Source: an uncultured Ilumatobacter sp. (lineage in GTDB: Bacteria > Actinomycetota > Acidimicrobiia > Acidimicrobiales > Ilumatobacteraceae). Taken from it: 64,000 nucleotides of DNA. Location: the NCBI GenBank assembly GCA_937919625.1, contig CALFRK010000046.1, positions 1 to 64,000 on the forward strand, read 5' to 3'. A program made the position numbers and the translations under genes. The notes under the pieces were generated by a model that searched no databases, was not told the DNA's origin, and was given only the letters and a program-made list of their open reading frames with translations. Positions 18,132 through 27,315 of this stretch are shown piece by piece; position 1 is the stretch's first letter, and the number at the start of each line of letters is the position of its first letter.

Positions 18132-19556
18132 TCAGCTTCCTCGCTGCGCCCACCAGGCATCAAGGCGATCCTTCGACTCGGCTTCGCCGATCAACCCCTG
18201 TTCGAGACGAATCTCGAGCAGGAAGTTGAGCGCTTCGCCGATTTCACGTCCGGGCGCCAACCCGAGGTGATCCATCACCGCCTGGCCGTCGAGTTCGGGG
18301 CGGATCGCCGCCAGTTCCTCTGCTTCGGCGAGCGCCTCGATCCGTTCCTCCAGATCATCCATCCGCTTCGACAGGTGCCTCGCCTTACGTTCGTTGCGGG
18401 TGGTGCAATCGCAGCGCGTCAGCACGTTCAACTCGTGCAAGAGATCATCGGCGTCACGCACATAGCGACGAACGGCCGAGTCCGACCACCCCAACCGGTA
18501 TGTGTGGAATCGCAGATGAAGGGCAACCAGCGCGGTGACCTTGGCAACATCGTCGTTCGAGTACCGCAGGGCGGTCATCCGTTTCTTGGTCATCCGAGCG
18601 CCGACCGCGTCGTGATGGTGAAATGTGGTGCCCTTGCCCTCCTGGTGATCACGTGTGCGCGGCTTTCCCACATCGTGAAACAAAGCTGCCAGCCGCACCA
18701 CCCTGTAGTCGAAAGAAGGGTGCCCTTCCGGCTGTTCAATTGCGGGCCGCACGTTCTCGACGACAGCGATCGTGTGGGAGAGGACGTCTTTGTGACGATG
18801 AATCGGATCGTGTTCCAAGCGCATAGCCGCTAGCTCCGGAAGGAACTGGTCCGACAAGCCGGTGTCGTAAAGGAACCACAAGCCGGTGGCAGGGTGATCG
18901 ACCGTGATCAATTTGTCGAACTCGTCGCGAATCCGTTCGGCCGAGACAATCTCGAGGCGCGTCGCCATGTCCTTGACGGCGGCGACCAGCTGATCCGTCG
19001 GTCGTAGCTGATAACCGGCGATAAAGCGCGCCGCCCGCAACATCCGCAACGGGTCATCGCTAAAGCTGACGTCTGGTCCGAGTGGAGTTCGCAGCACCTT
19101 GTTGATCAGGTCGACAGCGCCACCGTGCGGATCGACCAACACCGGGGTGTCGCCGCTGGTGAGTTCGAGCGCCATCGCATTGACCGTGAAGTCACGACGG
19201 CCGAGATCGGTCTCGACGTCGTCGGCATAGGTGACGTGTGGCTTGCGCGAATCGTCCGTGTACGACTCGGCGCGGAACGTCGTGATTTCGTAGGTGCGTT
19301 CACCAAATTTGGCGCCGATCGTGCCGAACCGCTCGCCCTGCGTCCAGATCGCGTGGGCCCACCCGGCGAGGCATGCCTTGATTTCCGGCGGTCGGGCATC
19401 GGTAGTGAGGTCGAGGTCGTAGTCGCTTCGCTGCGAACCGACCATCAGATCACGTACCGTGCCACCGACCAGGTACAAACGGTGTCCGGCCTTGCCAAAG
19501 CGAGCCGCCAGGGGGGCCAGTTCGGCAAGCACGGGAGCGAAGCGGTCCGGAATCAT
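18132..19556 (-). CDS. cca: CCA tRNA nucleotidyltransferase
   Basis: Adds or repairs the 3' CCA of tRNAs (474 aa). The nucleotidyltransferase head shows LVGGTVRDLMVG and the DYDLDLTTDA metal site (about residues 28-55), then RRDFTVNAMAL and RMLRAARF. The C-terminal HD domain has AALFHDVGKPRTR. The order fits the actinobacterial pcnA/cca locus, which sits just before the DUF6049-sigma-trx block on the opposite strand, exactly as here. Confidence 0.95.
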   Translation of the reverse strand: MIPDRFAPVLAELAPLAARFGKAGHRLYLVGGTVRDLMVGSQRSDYDLDLTTDARPPEIKACLAGWAHAIWTQGERFGTIGAKFGERTYEITTFRAESYTDDSRKPHVTYADDVETDLGRRDFTVNAMALELTSGDTPVLVDPHGGAVDLINKVLRTPLGPDVSFSDDPLRMLRAARFIAGYQLRPTDQLVAAVKDMATRLEIVSAERIRDEFDKLITVDHPATGLWFLYDTGLSDQFLPELAAMRLEHDPIHRHKDVLSHTIAVVENVRPAIEQPEGHPSFDYRVVRLAALFHDVGKPRTRDHQEGKGTTFHHHDAVGARMTKKRMTALRYSNDDVAKVTALVALHLRFHTYRLGWSDSAVRRYVRDADDLLHELNVLTRCDCTTRNERKARHLSKRMDDLEERIEALAEAEELAAIRPELDGQAVMDHLGLAPGREIGEALNFLLEIRLEQGLIGEAESKDRLDAWWAQRGS

Positions 19557-19682
19557 GGCCCCTCCAGGCTAGTGCCGCAACCGCCGAGGTTGGACCTGGA
19601 GAGCGAGCCGCCAGACGAACGCGGCCAGTCGTTACGAAGGAACGCCAGGTGAATCGGCGGCCACCCGGCTACCGTCGCGCGC

Positions 19683-20408
19683 GTGAACGGGTCGGCTGTG
19701 AGGACGCAAGACGAAGCATCGCGCATGTGGCGCCTGCGGCGTTGGCCCAACGACCCGACGGTGGCCCATCTGATCTTCGTCGATCACCTCAACTTGCCCT
19801 CAGCCGCTTCCGTCGAAACAGCCGTCGAGCGGGCACGTCGCACCGGCGCCCACTCCGTTCGTACCTCGGCCCTTTTCCCACGGGTCGCTGACGTGCTCGA
19901 CTCGGTCGGATTCGAAACGATCGATCGACTCGTTCTGCTGCGTCGCGGCCTCGACGCACCAATCACACCTGACGTCACCGACGTTGTCAACCGTGCCCGC
20001 CCGTTTCGGGCATGGCACCTACCGCGCGCCGCAATTGTCGATCAGGACGCGTTCGGGAAGATGTGGGGCAACGACACCTCCAGCTTGCGCGAGATCCGCC
20101 GCGCGACACCGCACAATCGTGCCCGGTTAGTGCGCCGTGGTCGCGACATTGCCGGATTTGCTATCTCGGGGGCAGCACTCGACAGTGGATATCTGCAGCG
20201 GCTCTCGGTCGGCTCGGCACACCGCCGACAGCGGATCGCCCACCACCTGGTAATCGACTCGCTGCAGTGGATGTACGGCCGCGGACTGACGGCGGCGTTC
20301 GTCAACACCGGCGTAACCAATCAGCCCGCCCTCCAGCTGTATGACCGGCTCGGCTTCGTCTCCATCGACGACGAACTAGTGATCGCCGAGCGCCGGCTCA
20401 CAGGGTGA
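19683..20408 (+). CDS. GNAT family N-acetyltransferase
   Basis: Acetyl-CoA dependent acetyltransferase (241 aa, GTG start). The C-terminal GNAT core contains LQRLSVGSAHRRQRIAHHLV, the pyrophosphate-binding R/Q-x-x-G/A loop (here QRIAHH), and VNTGVTNQPALQLYDRLGF. The N-terminal half is a diverged repeat of the fold. It occupies the position held by mutT4 in mycobacteria, between the CCA enzyme and the DUF6049 protein. Substrate unknown. Confidence 0.83.
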   Translation: MNGSAVRTQDEASRMWRLRRWPNDPTVAHLIFVDHLNLPSAASVETAVERARRTGAHSVRTSALFPRVADVLDSVGFETIDRLVLLRRGLDAPITPDVTDVVNRARPFRAWHLPRAAIVDQDAFGKMWGNDTSSLREIRRATPHNRARLVRRGRDIAGFAISGAALDSGYLQRLSVGSAHRRQRIAHHLVIDSLQWMYGRGLTAAFVNTGVTNQPALQLYDRLGFVSIDDELVIAERRLTG

Positions 20409-20443
20409 GGCATCGACCATGAGAACGAGATGGTGACGCGATC

Positions 20444-22714
20444 GTGAGGCGAATCCTGCTTCTGACGGCGATCGCGCTACTGATCGGCGTGGTTGGAGCA
20501 ACCGCGAGCGACAACCCGGTCACCTCGCGGGCCACGCCAGGCGACGGACTCGTAGTGCAGGCGCAGAGCTACGCCGTTACCAGCGGATCGATGGCGCATT
20601 TCGAGCTGCTCGTAAACGCCAACGTTCCCGAAATCGCGCCGACCACCACCACGACCACCACCACCACGACCACCACCACCACCACGACCACCACCACCAC
20701 CACCACAACCGTGCCTGATGCTGGGGTCGTTTCGCCCAGCTCGACCGAGCCCCCTGGCGTGACGATCGTCGAGCCGCCCACCGTCACAACACTTCCGGCG
20801 CCAACAACCACCGTCGATCCCGGTCCGGAGATGACCGTTCAGATCCGCGCCCATCGCCGGCTCACCAGCCGAGCTGCCGTCGAGCTTTCGCTCGGGGACT
20901 CGGTCGGCCCGGTGATTGACATTCTCGAGTTCGAACTCAGCAAGGTGAGTCGTTTTGACAGCGCCACCGGACAACGACTACTCGAGCTCGACGTGCCGAT
21001 CACGGGCGGCATCGCTGACGTAAATCGGCTCGACCTGCTCGAGCCCGGCGTTTATCCGATCACGATCCAGATCCGCCGCGATTCAGCGCTCGTCACCGCC
21101 CACACGACCTTCCTTGAAATTGTCGATGCCGCCGGCATCGGGCGCGGCCCGTTTCAGTTCAGCGTGTTGGCGACGATTGACGATCCCGGTCCCGCCCCCG
21201 ACTCGACCGAGCTGGAGGCCGTCGCTGCCGGCCTGCGCGAGATCGCCGATCTGGCATCGGCTACGGGTGCTCCGATCGCGGTCGCCTTACCTCCTGGTGT
21301 CACCAAGGATGTGTTCAGCAAAGATCTCGAGGTGGCCGACCAGCTGACCGCCGCGCTCGACGCCAACGACGTGCTGATTGCCCTTCCCGATCACCCACTC
21401 GATCCCTCTGCTGCGGCTGAGAACGACCTGAACAAACTGTTCCAGACACTGCTCGACGAAGGTCAAGCAACGTTGTCTGAACTGTTTCCGATTCGCCCGG
21501 TGACACGCGGCGCCTGGCCCACACACGACCAGCTCACGCCGGAGGGTGCCGCCTTGCTCCGCGATGTCGGCTTTCCGATGCTTGTGGTGCCCTTCGACCG
21601 ATACCTCGGCTACCAAGGCAGCCTCGTCGACCTGACCGACACCTCACTGCTATTGAGCGCCCGCCTGCCCGATCGGACGGTGATCCGGATGCTCGTCGTC
21701 GATCCGATCACCGAACTACTCGAGCCCGACAGCAACACCGGCAACTCACCCGCCGAAGCTGCTGTTTTGCTGATGGCCACCACGAGCGCCATGCGATACC
21801 AGCTCGATCCCGATCTGCGCTCGATGGTGCTCACCACCGCCGACCTGACCGCCCCCGACCCAGAGGTACTGGCCCACCTCGAACAATTCGTGGCCGAGCA
21901 CCCCGCCTATTCGTTCCAACCGCTCGACCGGATCGCTGACATCACCAACATGTTTTTCGTCGACGGTCTTCCGGTCACCGTCGAGCTCGATACGCGAGCC
22001 TCGGTATCGCTGAAGGGCAGGGTTCAACGCCTCGACGAGACCAGGTTGCGGATGGCTGATGTCGAGTCGATGTTGCCAGACTCAGACGACCGACCAGATG
22101 GCTGGGAATCGACGCTGCTAACGGCTCTGTCCACCGGCCTGAGTGCCCAGCAAGCGAACCTTCTGGTCGATCAAGTGCTCGCCGACCTTGAACAGATCCG
22201 TCAGGCCGTTCGACAACCAGAAACATTCCCGTTCACGATCACCGGGCGCAACGCTGACATCCCGGTGCGAATCCCAAACACCAGCGATACGCCGCTGCGT
22301 GTCGTCGTGCGTCTCGCCGCCGAGAAGCTCACTTTCGCTGCGGAAGGGGTCGAGGCGGTTTTGCTTCCGAACTCGATCACCGCCGTTCCAGTGCCGGTAA
22401 CCACCCGATCAAACGGTGTCTTTCCTGTACTTGTCGAGGTCGTCACTCCGGCCGGGAATCGGCTCACCGAGCCAGTCGAGTTGACTGCCCGGGTCAGCAC
22501 GCTGACGGGCCTTGGCCGCGTTTTTACGGTCGGAGCCCTGCTGGTGCTGGCCACATGGTGGTTCAGTTACTTTCGTCGCCGGCGTAGGGCCGAGCGCGTC
22601 CGCGACGTCGAGATGACCCGCTCACGGCACCCGGCTCAACCGGAACATCCAGAACCCGAGACCACGCACGACGAGAACGACACCCACGGCGACACGGGGC
22701 GTTCCGAGGAGTAA
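20444..22714 (+). CDS. Large exported single-pass membrane protein, DUF6049-like
   Basis: Predicted envelope protein of 756 aa. A signal peptide (about 1-22) is followed by a large extracytoplasmic part and a single C-terminal helix near residues 690-710 with an arginine-rich cytoplasmic stop (RRRRRAERVR). Residues 67-89 are 23 consecutive threonines inside a Thr/Pro linker. Position and architecture correspond to mycobacterial Rv3909 (DUF6049), which precedes MurJ; a role with peptidoglycan lipid II export is only inferred from that. Start: GTG at 20444, 36 bases after the GNAT stop. The downstream DegV start lies 12 bases past its stop, suggesting one transcript. Confidence 0.8.
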   Translation: MRRILLLTAIALLIGVVGATASDNPVTSRATPGDGLVVQAQSYAVTSGSMAHFELLVNANVPEIAPTTTTTTTTTTTTTTTTTTTTTTTVPDAGVVSPSSTEPPGVTIVEPPTVTTLPAPTTTVDPGPEMTVQIRAHRRLTSRAAVELSLGDSVGPVIDILEFELSKVSRFDSATGQRLLELDVPITGGIADVNRLDLLEPGVYPITIQIRRDSALVTAHTTFLEIVDAAGIGRGPFQFSVLATIDDPGPAPDSTELEAVAAGLREIADLASATGAPIAVALPPGVTKDVFSKDLEVADQLTAALDANDVLIALPDHPLDPSAAAENDLNKLFQTLLDEGQATLSELFPIRPVTRGAWPTHDQLTPEGAALLRDVGFPMLVVPFDRYLGYQGSLVDLTDTSLLLSARLPDRTVIRMLVVDPITELLEPDSNTGNSPAEAAVLLMATTSAMRYQLDPDLRSMVLTTADLTAPDPEVLAHLEQFVAEHPAYSFQPLDRIADITNMFFVDGLPVTVELDTRASVSLKGRVQRLDETRLRMADVESMLPDSDDRPDGWESTLLTALSTGLSAQQANLLVDQVLADLEQIRQAVRQPETFPFTITGRNADIPVRIPNTSDTPLRVVVRLAAEKLTFAAEGVEAVLLPNSITAVPVPVTTRSNGVFPVLVEVVTPAGNRLTEPVELTARVSTLTGLGRVFTVGALLVLATWWFSYFRRRRRAERVRDVEMTRSRHPAQPEHPEPETTHDENDTHGDTGRSEE
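20642..20710 (+). repeat. ACC-rich triplet repeat coding for 23 threonines
   Basis: Sixty-nine bases of ACC with scattered ACG and one ACA, all threonine. The interspersed synonymous codons argue for selection on the protein rather than pure slippage. Such polythreonine linkers are frequent in exported proteins of Acidimicrobiia. Confidence 0.9.
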
Positions 22715-22726
22715 GCTCGAATCTCC

Positions 22727-23566
22727 GTGAGCATCCGTATCGTCACCGACTCTTCCTGCGACCTGCCCGAATCGGTCGTGACTGCCAACGACGTCCGCGT
22801 CGTGCCTCTCTCGATTCGCTTCGGAGACGAAGAGTTCATCGATCGTGAGCAGCTTTCCACCAGCGAGTTCTGGGCTCGCTGCGCGCAACAAGACACGCTG
22901 CCAGAGACCGCCGCGCCGGCACCCGGCCAGTTCGAAGTGGCATATCGCGAACTTTCCGCAGACGGCGCCACCGGAATCGTCGTCGTCTCCCTGTCGGGTG
23001 CGCTGTCGGCCACTATGCAGAGCGCTGAACTGGCCGCCCGCTCGGTTACCGACACGGTTCCGGTCCGCGTCGTCGACAGCCGTACGGTCAGCCTTGGCGT
23101 CGGATCGATCGTTGTGGCCTGCGCCCGACTGGCCGCAGCCGGTGGTTCACTCGACGAGGTCGAGGCGCTCGCCCGCGACCGTGCCGCGCGTACCCATGTG
23201 TTCGGTGCCCTCGACACGCTCGACAACCTCAAGAAGGGTGGTCGGATCGGCAACGCCAAGGCACTGCTCGCCACAGCATTGGCGATCAAGCCGATCATCG
23301 AGGTGGTCGATGGGCAAGTCGAGCAGGGGGGCAAGCAACGAACCCGTTCGAAAGCCCTCAAGTTCCTGGTCGAGAAAGTCCGCGAATACGAGGGCCGGAT
23401 CGGCGACCTCGCCGTACTCCAGGCTGACTGCAGCGATGTCGACCAGTTCGTCGAGATGTTGCGACCACTCCACAATGGCGAGATCATCATTGGTGATATC
23501 GGTCCCGTGATCGGTACCCACGCCGGCCGTGGCACGATCGGCATCGCCTTCGACGTCATCGACTGA
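22727..23566 (+). CDS. DegV family fatty-acid-binding protein
   Basis: DegV-fold protein (279 aa, GTG start). It starts SIRIVTDSSCDLPESVV, the family's N-terminal TDSSCDLP motif, and has SQPAP-like TAAPAPGQFE, VSLSGALSATMQSA, VVDSRTVSLGVG and FGALDTLDNLKKGGRIGNAKAL, which line the fatty-acid pocket. DegV/FakB proteins present fatty acids to a FakA kinase for phospholipid synthesis; no fakA is visible here. Confidence 0.92.
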   Translation: MSIRIVTDSSCDLPESVVTANDVRVVPLSIRFGDEEFIDREQLSTSEFWARCAQQDTLPETAAPAPGQFEVAYRELSADGATGIVVVSLSGALSATMQSAELAARSVTDTVPVRVVDSRTVSLGVGSIVVACARLAAAGGSLDEVEALARDRAARTHVFGALDTLDNLKKGGRIGNAKALLATALAIKPIIEVVDGQVEQGGKQRTRSKALKFLVEKVREYEGRIGDLAVLQADCSDVDQFVEMLRPLHNGEIIIGDIGPVIGTHAGRGTIGIAFDVID

Positions 23567-23650
23567 CGACGTCGCTGTCCCGCTGCGCATCCGCCAGCTA
23601 GAGCAATGACGGTTTCCGCCCGTCCAACACCACTAGCGTGACGTTCGATC

Positions 23651-25447
23651 ATGCCCATGAGTGCCGCACCTCCCCCGCACGCGCCAGCAGGTGAACTGTT
23701 GGCCGGCCGATACCGGCTCGAGCGCCGGATCGGGCAGGGCGGGATGGCCGAGGTGTGGGTGGCGACCGACAACGATCTCGATCGCAAGGTCGCAATCAAG
23801 TGGCTCAAGACGAATCTTGCCGGCGACCCGGTGGTGGCCGAACGATTCCGGCGCGAAGCGATCGCCGTCGCACGCCTCAGCCATCCGAACATCGTCGCCG
23901 TACACGATGTCGTCATCCACGAAGGTCGCCAAGCGGTGGTAATGCAGCTCGTCGACGGCAAGAGCCTGCGCCAGCTGCTCGATTCGCAAAAGCGGCTCGG
24001 CCCCGAGCTCACGATTCACATCGGCGCCGCTATCGCCGGCGCCCTCGACGAGGCCCATCGCGCCGGCTTCGTGCATCGCGACGTCAAGCCGGGCAACATT
24101 CTCGTCACTTCAGACGGCCGCGTACTGTTGACCGACTTCGGGATCGCCAAGGGCCTGCAGGCCGGCGACGAAGACCTCACCAGCGACAACGTGATGATGG
24201 GTACGGCCAAGTACCTTTCGCCCGAGCAGGTGCGCGGACGCCGCCTCGACGGGCGGGCCGACCTGTATTCGCTCGGACTCGTGCTGTACGAGTGCCTCGC
24301 TGGGCGGGTGCCGTTCCTTGGCGAAAGCGATGCGGACACGGCGCTGGCCCGCCTCCAGCGCGATCCGACCGACCTCGGCCATCTGCGCCCGACACTGCCG
24401 ATCGGGCTGGTAAACCTGATCCACAAGACGCTTGCCCGCAATCCGGCGCACCGCCCGCAGAGCGGAACCGATCTGCGCAGTTCCCTACTCTCGGTCGACA
24501 CCACCCCACCCCGTATCGACGGAACCCCAGCCGATCCGCCACCGCGTATCGCCAACCCGCCGACGCGTGCGTTGGGCGCCGGGCCCGGCATACCAGGCGA
24601 TCCCCACGTCAGCGCCGCCGTGCCGGTCACCCGCAAGTACGAGCCGCGCCACCAGCGAGCGACACCGACATCGCTGCCCCGCCGCGACAACACGCCGCCG
24701 TCACCATTGCCCATCCGCGGCATGCCGGCCCGCCAATATCAGCAACGTTGGACCCCATCGCTGGTCGTCGTCAGCTCGCTGCTTATCGCTGCGCTACTGG
24801 TGGCCGGCGTACTCTTCGTACGCGTCAATCGCGGAGATGACGGAAGCGACTTCACCGGCGGCACCGTGGCTCCGAGCGTCACCTTGAATCCCGGCGATCA
24901 GGCTTTGGTCGACCCGGCCGCCCAGGTCGATGCCAACCCGCCGATCGATGCCAGCCCACCAAATGCTGATGGCACCGTCGCGGCACCCAGCGATGTGCGG
25001 ATCATGGGCGTGCAGGCCTGGGATCCCGATAGCTCCACCGGTGAAGAAAACAATGCCCAGGCGGCTCTTGCGCTCGCAGACGGCAGCGCCAGCACCTCAT
25101 GGCCGACCGAGTGTTACCAAGACCGCTATCTCGGCGGCAAACGCGGAGTTGGATTGATCCTCGATCTTTCGGCGGCTTCGCCTGGCACCCTCACGCTCGA
25201 AACGCTCAACGCCCCGTACCAGATCGATGTCTACACCGCCACCACAGCGGGCTCGCCGGCCGACCTCGATGCGTGGAGCAAGGTCGGCGCCACCCAGTTC
25301 GGAGAACAGCCAGGGCAAGTCACCGTGGCGGTCGATGTTTCCGCAACCCACCTGCTTGTTTGGCTCAAAGAGCTCGGCCCTGACGCGGCCTGCACGAACG
25401 CCCACCCGTATCGGGGTCGGCTCGGAGAGATCTCCTACCAGCCGTGA
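23651..25447 (+). CDS. Membrane Ser/Thr protein kinase with MurJ-type discoidin-like outer domain
   Basis: Receptor-like kinase of 598 aa. The kinase domain (about 20-282) has all catalytic elements: GQGGMAEV loop (28-35), VAIK Lys50, helix-C Glu69, HRDVKPGN (142-149, Asp144), DFG (162-164) and SPE (190-192). A Pro-rich juxtamembrane segment leads to one helix (about 370-391) and an outer part whose last 150 residues (IMGVQAWDP to YRGRLGEISY) resemble the carbohydrate-binding-like tail of mycobacterial MviN/MurJ. It lies where MurJ-pseudokinase is usually found, between the DUF6049-like gene and the sigM-like gene, but there is no flippase domain. Its stop overlaps the sigma gene (GTGA). Confidence 0.88.
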   Translation: MPMSAAPPPHAPAGELLAGRYRLERRIGQGGMAEVWVATDNDLDRKVAIKWLKTNLAGDPVVAERFRREAIAVARLSHPNIVAVHDVVIHEGRQAVVMQLVDGKSLRQLLDSQKRLGPELTIHIGAAIAGALDEAHRAGFVHRDVKPGNILVTSDGRVLLTDFGIAKGLQAGDEDLTSDNVMMGTAKYLSPEQVRGRRLDGRADLYSLGLVLYECLAGRVPFLGESDADTALARLQRDPTDLGHLRPTLPIGLVNLIHKTLARNPAHRPQSGTDLRSSLLSVDTTPPRIDGTPADPPPRIANPPTRALGAGPGIPGDPHVSAAVPVTRKYEPRHQRATPTSLPRRDNTPPSPLPIRGMPARQYQQRWTPSLVVVSSLLIAALLVAGVLFVRVNRGDDGSDFTGGTVAPSVTLNPGDQALVDPAAQVDANPPIDASPPNADGTVAAPSDVRIMGVQAWDPDSSTGEENNAQAALALADGSASTSWPTECYQDRYLGGKRGVGLILDLSAASPGTLTLETLNAPYQIDVYTATTAGSPADLDAWSKVGATQFGEQPGQVTVAVDVSATHLLVWLKELGPDAACTNAHPYRGRLGEISYQP

Positions 25448-26052
25448 CCACGATCGATCGGTCCGACAGCGATCTTGTTGCAGCCGCTCAGGGTGGTGAC
25501 ACGGCAGCGATGGACCAACTGCTCAGGCGACACTACGGCCGTGTTCACGCCGTGTGCCGTCGCATCGCCGGCAGCACCCGTGACGCCGACGACGCCGCCC
25601 AGGAGGCCATGATTCGGGTCGTTCGCAACCTGGACCGCTTCGACGGCCGTGCCGCTTTCGGAACCTGGGTGTATCGGATCGCAACCAACACTGCACTCGA
25701 CGAACTGCGCAAACGAAAGCGACAACCACAGCTCCACATCGTCGACGACGACGACCTTCGTGCGTCCAACGAGCCGGTCGACGATCTCGCTCACCGCCAT
25801 ATCGATAGCGTCGTCGATCGCATAACGATCGACCAGGCGCTTGCCGAGTTGCCCGAAGAATTTCGGACAGCTGTCGTCATGCGCGATGTCGGCGATCTCG
25901 ACTATGCCGAAATCGCGGCCGCTCTCGATCTGCCGATCGGTACGGTCAAATCGCGGATCGCCCGCGGGCGTCGTGTACTGATCGAAAAACTCGGGAACCG
26001 CGACGACCCCGACGAACGTCCAAACAGCAACCCCATACAACGCCATGAATGA
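25444..26052 (+). CDS. ECF RNA polymerase sigma factor, SigM-like
   Basis: Extracytoplasmic-function sigma factor (202 aa). Region 2 spans HYGRVHAVCRRIAGSTRDADDAAQEAMIRVVRNLDRFDGRAAFGTWVYRIATNTALDELRKRKR in general pattern (about 23-90); region 4 has LPEEFRTAVVMRDVGDLDYAEIA and GTVKSRIARGR. The position between a kinase/MurJ-type gene and an anti-sigma gene, with trxB next, is that of sigM in mycobacteria. GTG start overlapping the kinase stop; eight-base overlap with the anti-sigma gene. The three are likely co-translated. Confidence 0.92.
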   Translation: MTTIDRSDSDLVAAAQGGDTAAMDQLLRRHYGRVHAVCRRIAGSTRDADDAAQEAMIRVVRNLDRFDGRAAFGTWVYRIATNTALDELRKRKRQPQLHIVDDDDLRASNEPVDDLAHRHIDSVVDRITIDQALAELPEEFRTAVVMRDVGDLDYAEIAAALDLPIGTVKSRIARGRRVLIEKLGNRDDPDERPNSNPIQRHE

Positions 26053-26929
26053 CGAGCAGTACCTCCTTGCGAGCGCGTATCTCGACGGTGAACTCACCAA
26101 CGAGCAACGTGTAGTCGCCGAAGCCGACCCGGACGTGATGTCCGAGGTCGATCAGATGCTCGCCGTACAGGCACAGCTTCGATCGGTCGAACCGCCATCG
26201 GACGCAGCCCGCGAGGCAGCCATAGGTGCCGCCATGGCCGCCTTTTCGGGCGCAGCGGTACGCCCCGCTCCGCCTGTCAACGCTGTCACGCGAACAGTCG
26301 CTTTTCGGCCTCGGCCGTCGTATACCATGTATCTCGGCGTTGCCGCATCCCTTGTGGCGATCGGTTTGCTTGGGCTGGTCGTGGCAACAGGTCTGAGAAG
26401 CAGCGACGACGACGCCTTCTTATCTCGTGTCGGCAATGATCAGACCGCCGACGAGCCAGCCGCAGAGTCCCTTGACACGGCGGCCGAGGCCGGCGATGGT
26501 CCCAGTTTTGCCGAGTCCGCCGAGTCCGAACTTGCCGACGCGGCCAGTAGCGCGGCGACTGCCCAAGAGTTGCCCGCCTCTGCCGGCGGCGATGCTGAAC
26601 CAGCTTCAGACCCCGCCGTGGCGGCGGCCGAACCCGCAGCCGACAGCGAAGCCAACGTTTTGCCATCGGGGATCGACCCAACCAAGCCACTCACGACATC
26701 CGACGAGCTTGGCGCCTTTGGTTCGTATCTCATTGATCTCCGGGTCGCCCGTGCTTTGCCGGCGACACCCGAATCCCGCTGTCCGCAACAGGTCATCTTG
26801 GGGTCGACCCAGTACATCTTGGACGGTCTGACGCTCGACGTCTTGGTGGCGGTCGACGAACAGCAACGCACCGTCACGGCGATCGATCCAGACACCTGTG
26901 TGGCGCTCGTGGTCGGTCCACTGTTCTAG
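26045..26929 (+). CDS. Membrane anti-sigma factor
   Basis: Likely regulator of the preceding sigma factor (294 aa). The N terminus has the anti-sigma pattern LASAYLDGELTNEQRVVAEA (8-27) but no zinc HxxxCxxC motif. One membrane helix lies at about 97-117 (LGVAASLVAIGLLGLVVATG); a long Ala/Ser/Glu-rich outer linker follows, then a small C-terminal domain with two cysteines. The eight-base overlap with the sigma gene supports paired function. Confidence 0.8.
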   Translation: MNDEQYLLASAYLDGELTNEQRVVAEADPDVMSEVDQMLAVQAQLRSVEPPSDAAREAAIGAAMAAFSGAAVRPAPPVNAVTRTVAFRPRPSYTMYLGVAASLVAIGLLGLVVATGLRSSDDDAFLSRVGNDQTADEPAAESLDTAAEAGDGPSFAESAESELADAASSAATAQELPASAGGDAEPASDPAVAAAEPAADSEANVLPSGIDPTKPLTTSDELGAFGSYLIDLRVARALPATPESRCPQQVILGSTQYILDGLTLDVLVAVDEQQRTVTAIDPDTCVALVVGPLF

Positions 26930-26958
26930 TTTGTCGTTCCGGCACTACAGTCTTGGGC

Positions 26959-27282
26959 ATGCCTGGCAATCCTTTTACCGATCCCAACTGGGCTCCCGAC
27001 CTGACGGCACAGATCACGACGCTTGTCGGCAACGTTCGCGACAAAACCACCAACAACGCGATCAAGGCAGTTCGTGCCGTGGTGTTCGGACTGCTCGGAC
27101 TATTCCTCGGTCTCGTCACGCTCGTGTTGCTGCTGATCATTGCCACACGAGCGATGCAATCGTTGCTCGACATCTGGTTCGAGTGGGACAAGTCCGTTTA
27201 CCTCAGCTATTTCATCGTCGGGGGAATCCTCACACTGGCGGGGATGTTCTTGATGTCAAAGCGGCATAGCGCCGAAGCCTGA
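26959..27282 (+). CDS. Small two-helix membrane protein, phage-holin-like family
   Basis: Protein of 107 aa with two membrane segments (about 38-61 and 77-96) and a short basic tail. It resembles the actinobacterial holin-X-type family found between sigM/anti-sigma and trxB genes. The ATG at 26959 is preferred to a TTG two codons earlier. Role unknown; the context suggests envelope function. Confidence 0.65.
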   Translation: MPGNPFTDPNWAPDLTAQITTLVGNVRDKTTNNAIKAVRAVVFGLLGLFLGLVTLVLLLIIATRAMQSLLDIWFEWDKSVYLSYFIVGGILTLAGMFLMSKRHSAEA

Positions 27283-27315
27283 TCCACACCCCTGCACCAC
27301 GTCCGGAGAGTTTCC

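Noticed and set aside
20642-20710. Triplet array as a CRISPR or non-coding repeat
   Set aside because: It is in frame inside an exported protein and codes only for threonine.
20569-20811. Minus-strand frame coding poly-valine/glycine opposite the threonine tract
   Set aside because: Mirror image of the ACC repeat; no start context or partner.
23651-25447. Calling this gene murJ
   Set aside because: Only one membrane helix is present; the multi-helix MurJ flippase domain is absent.
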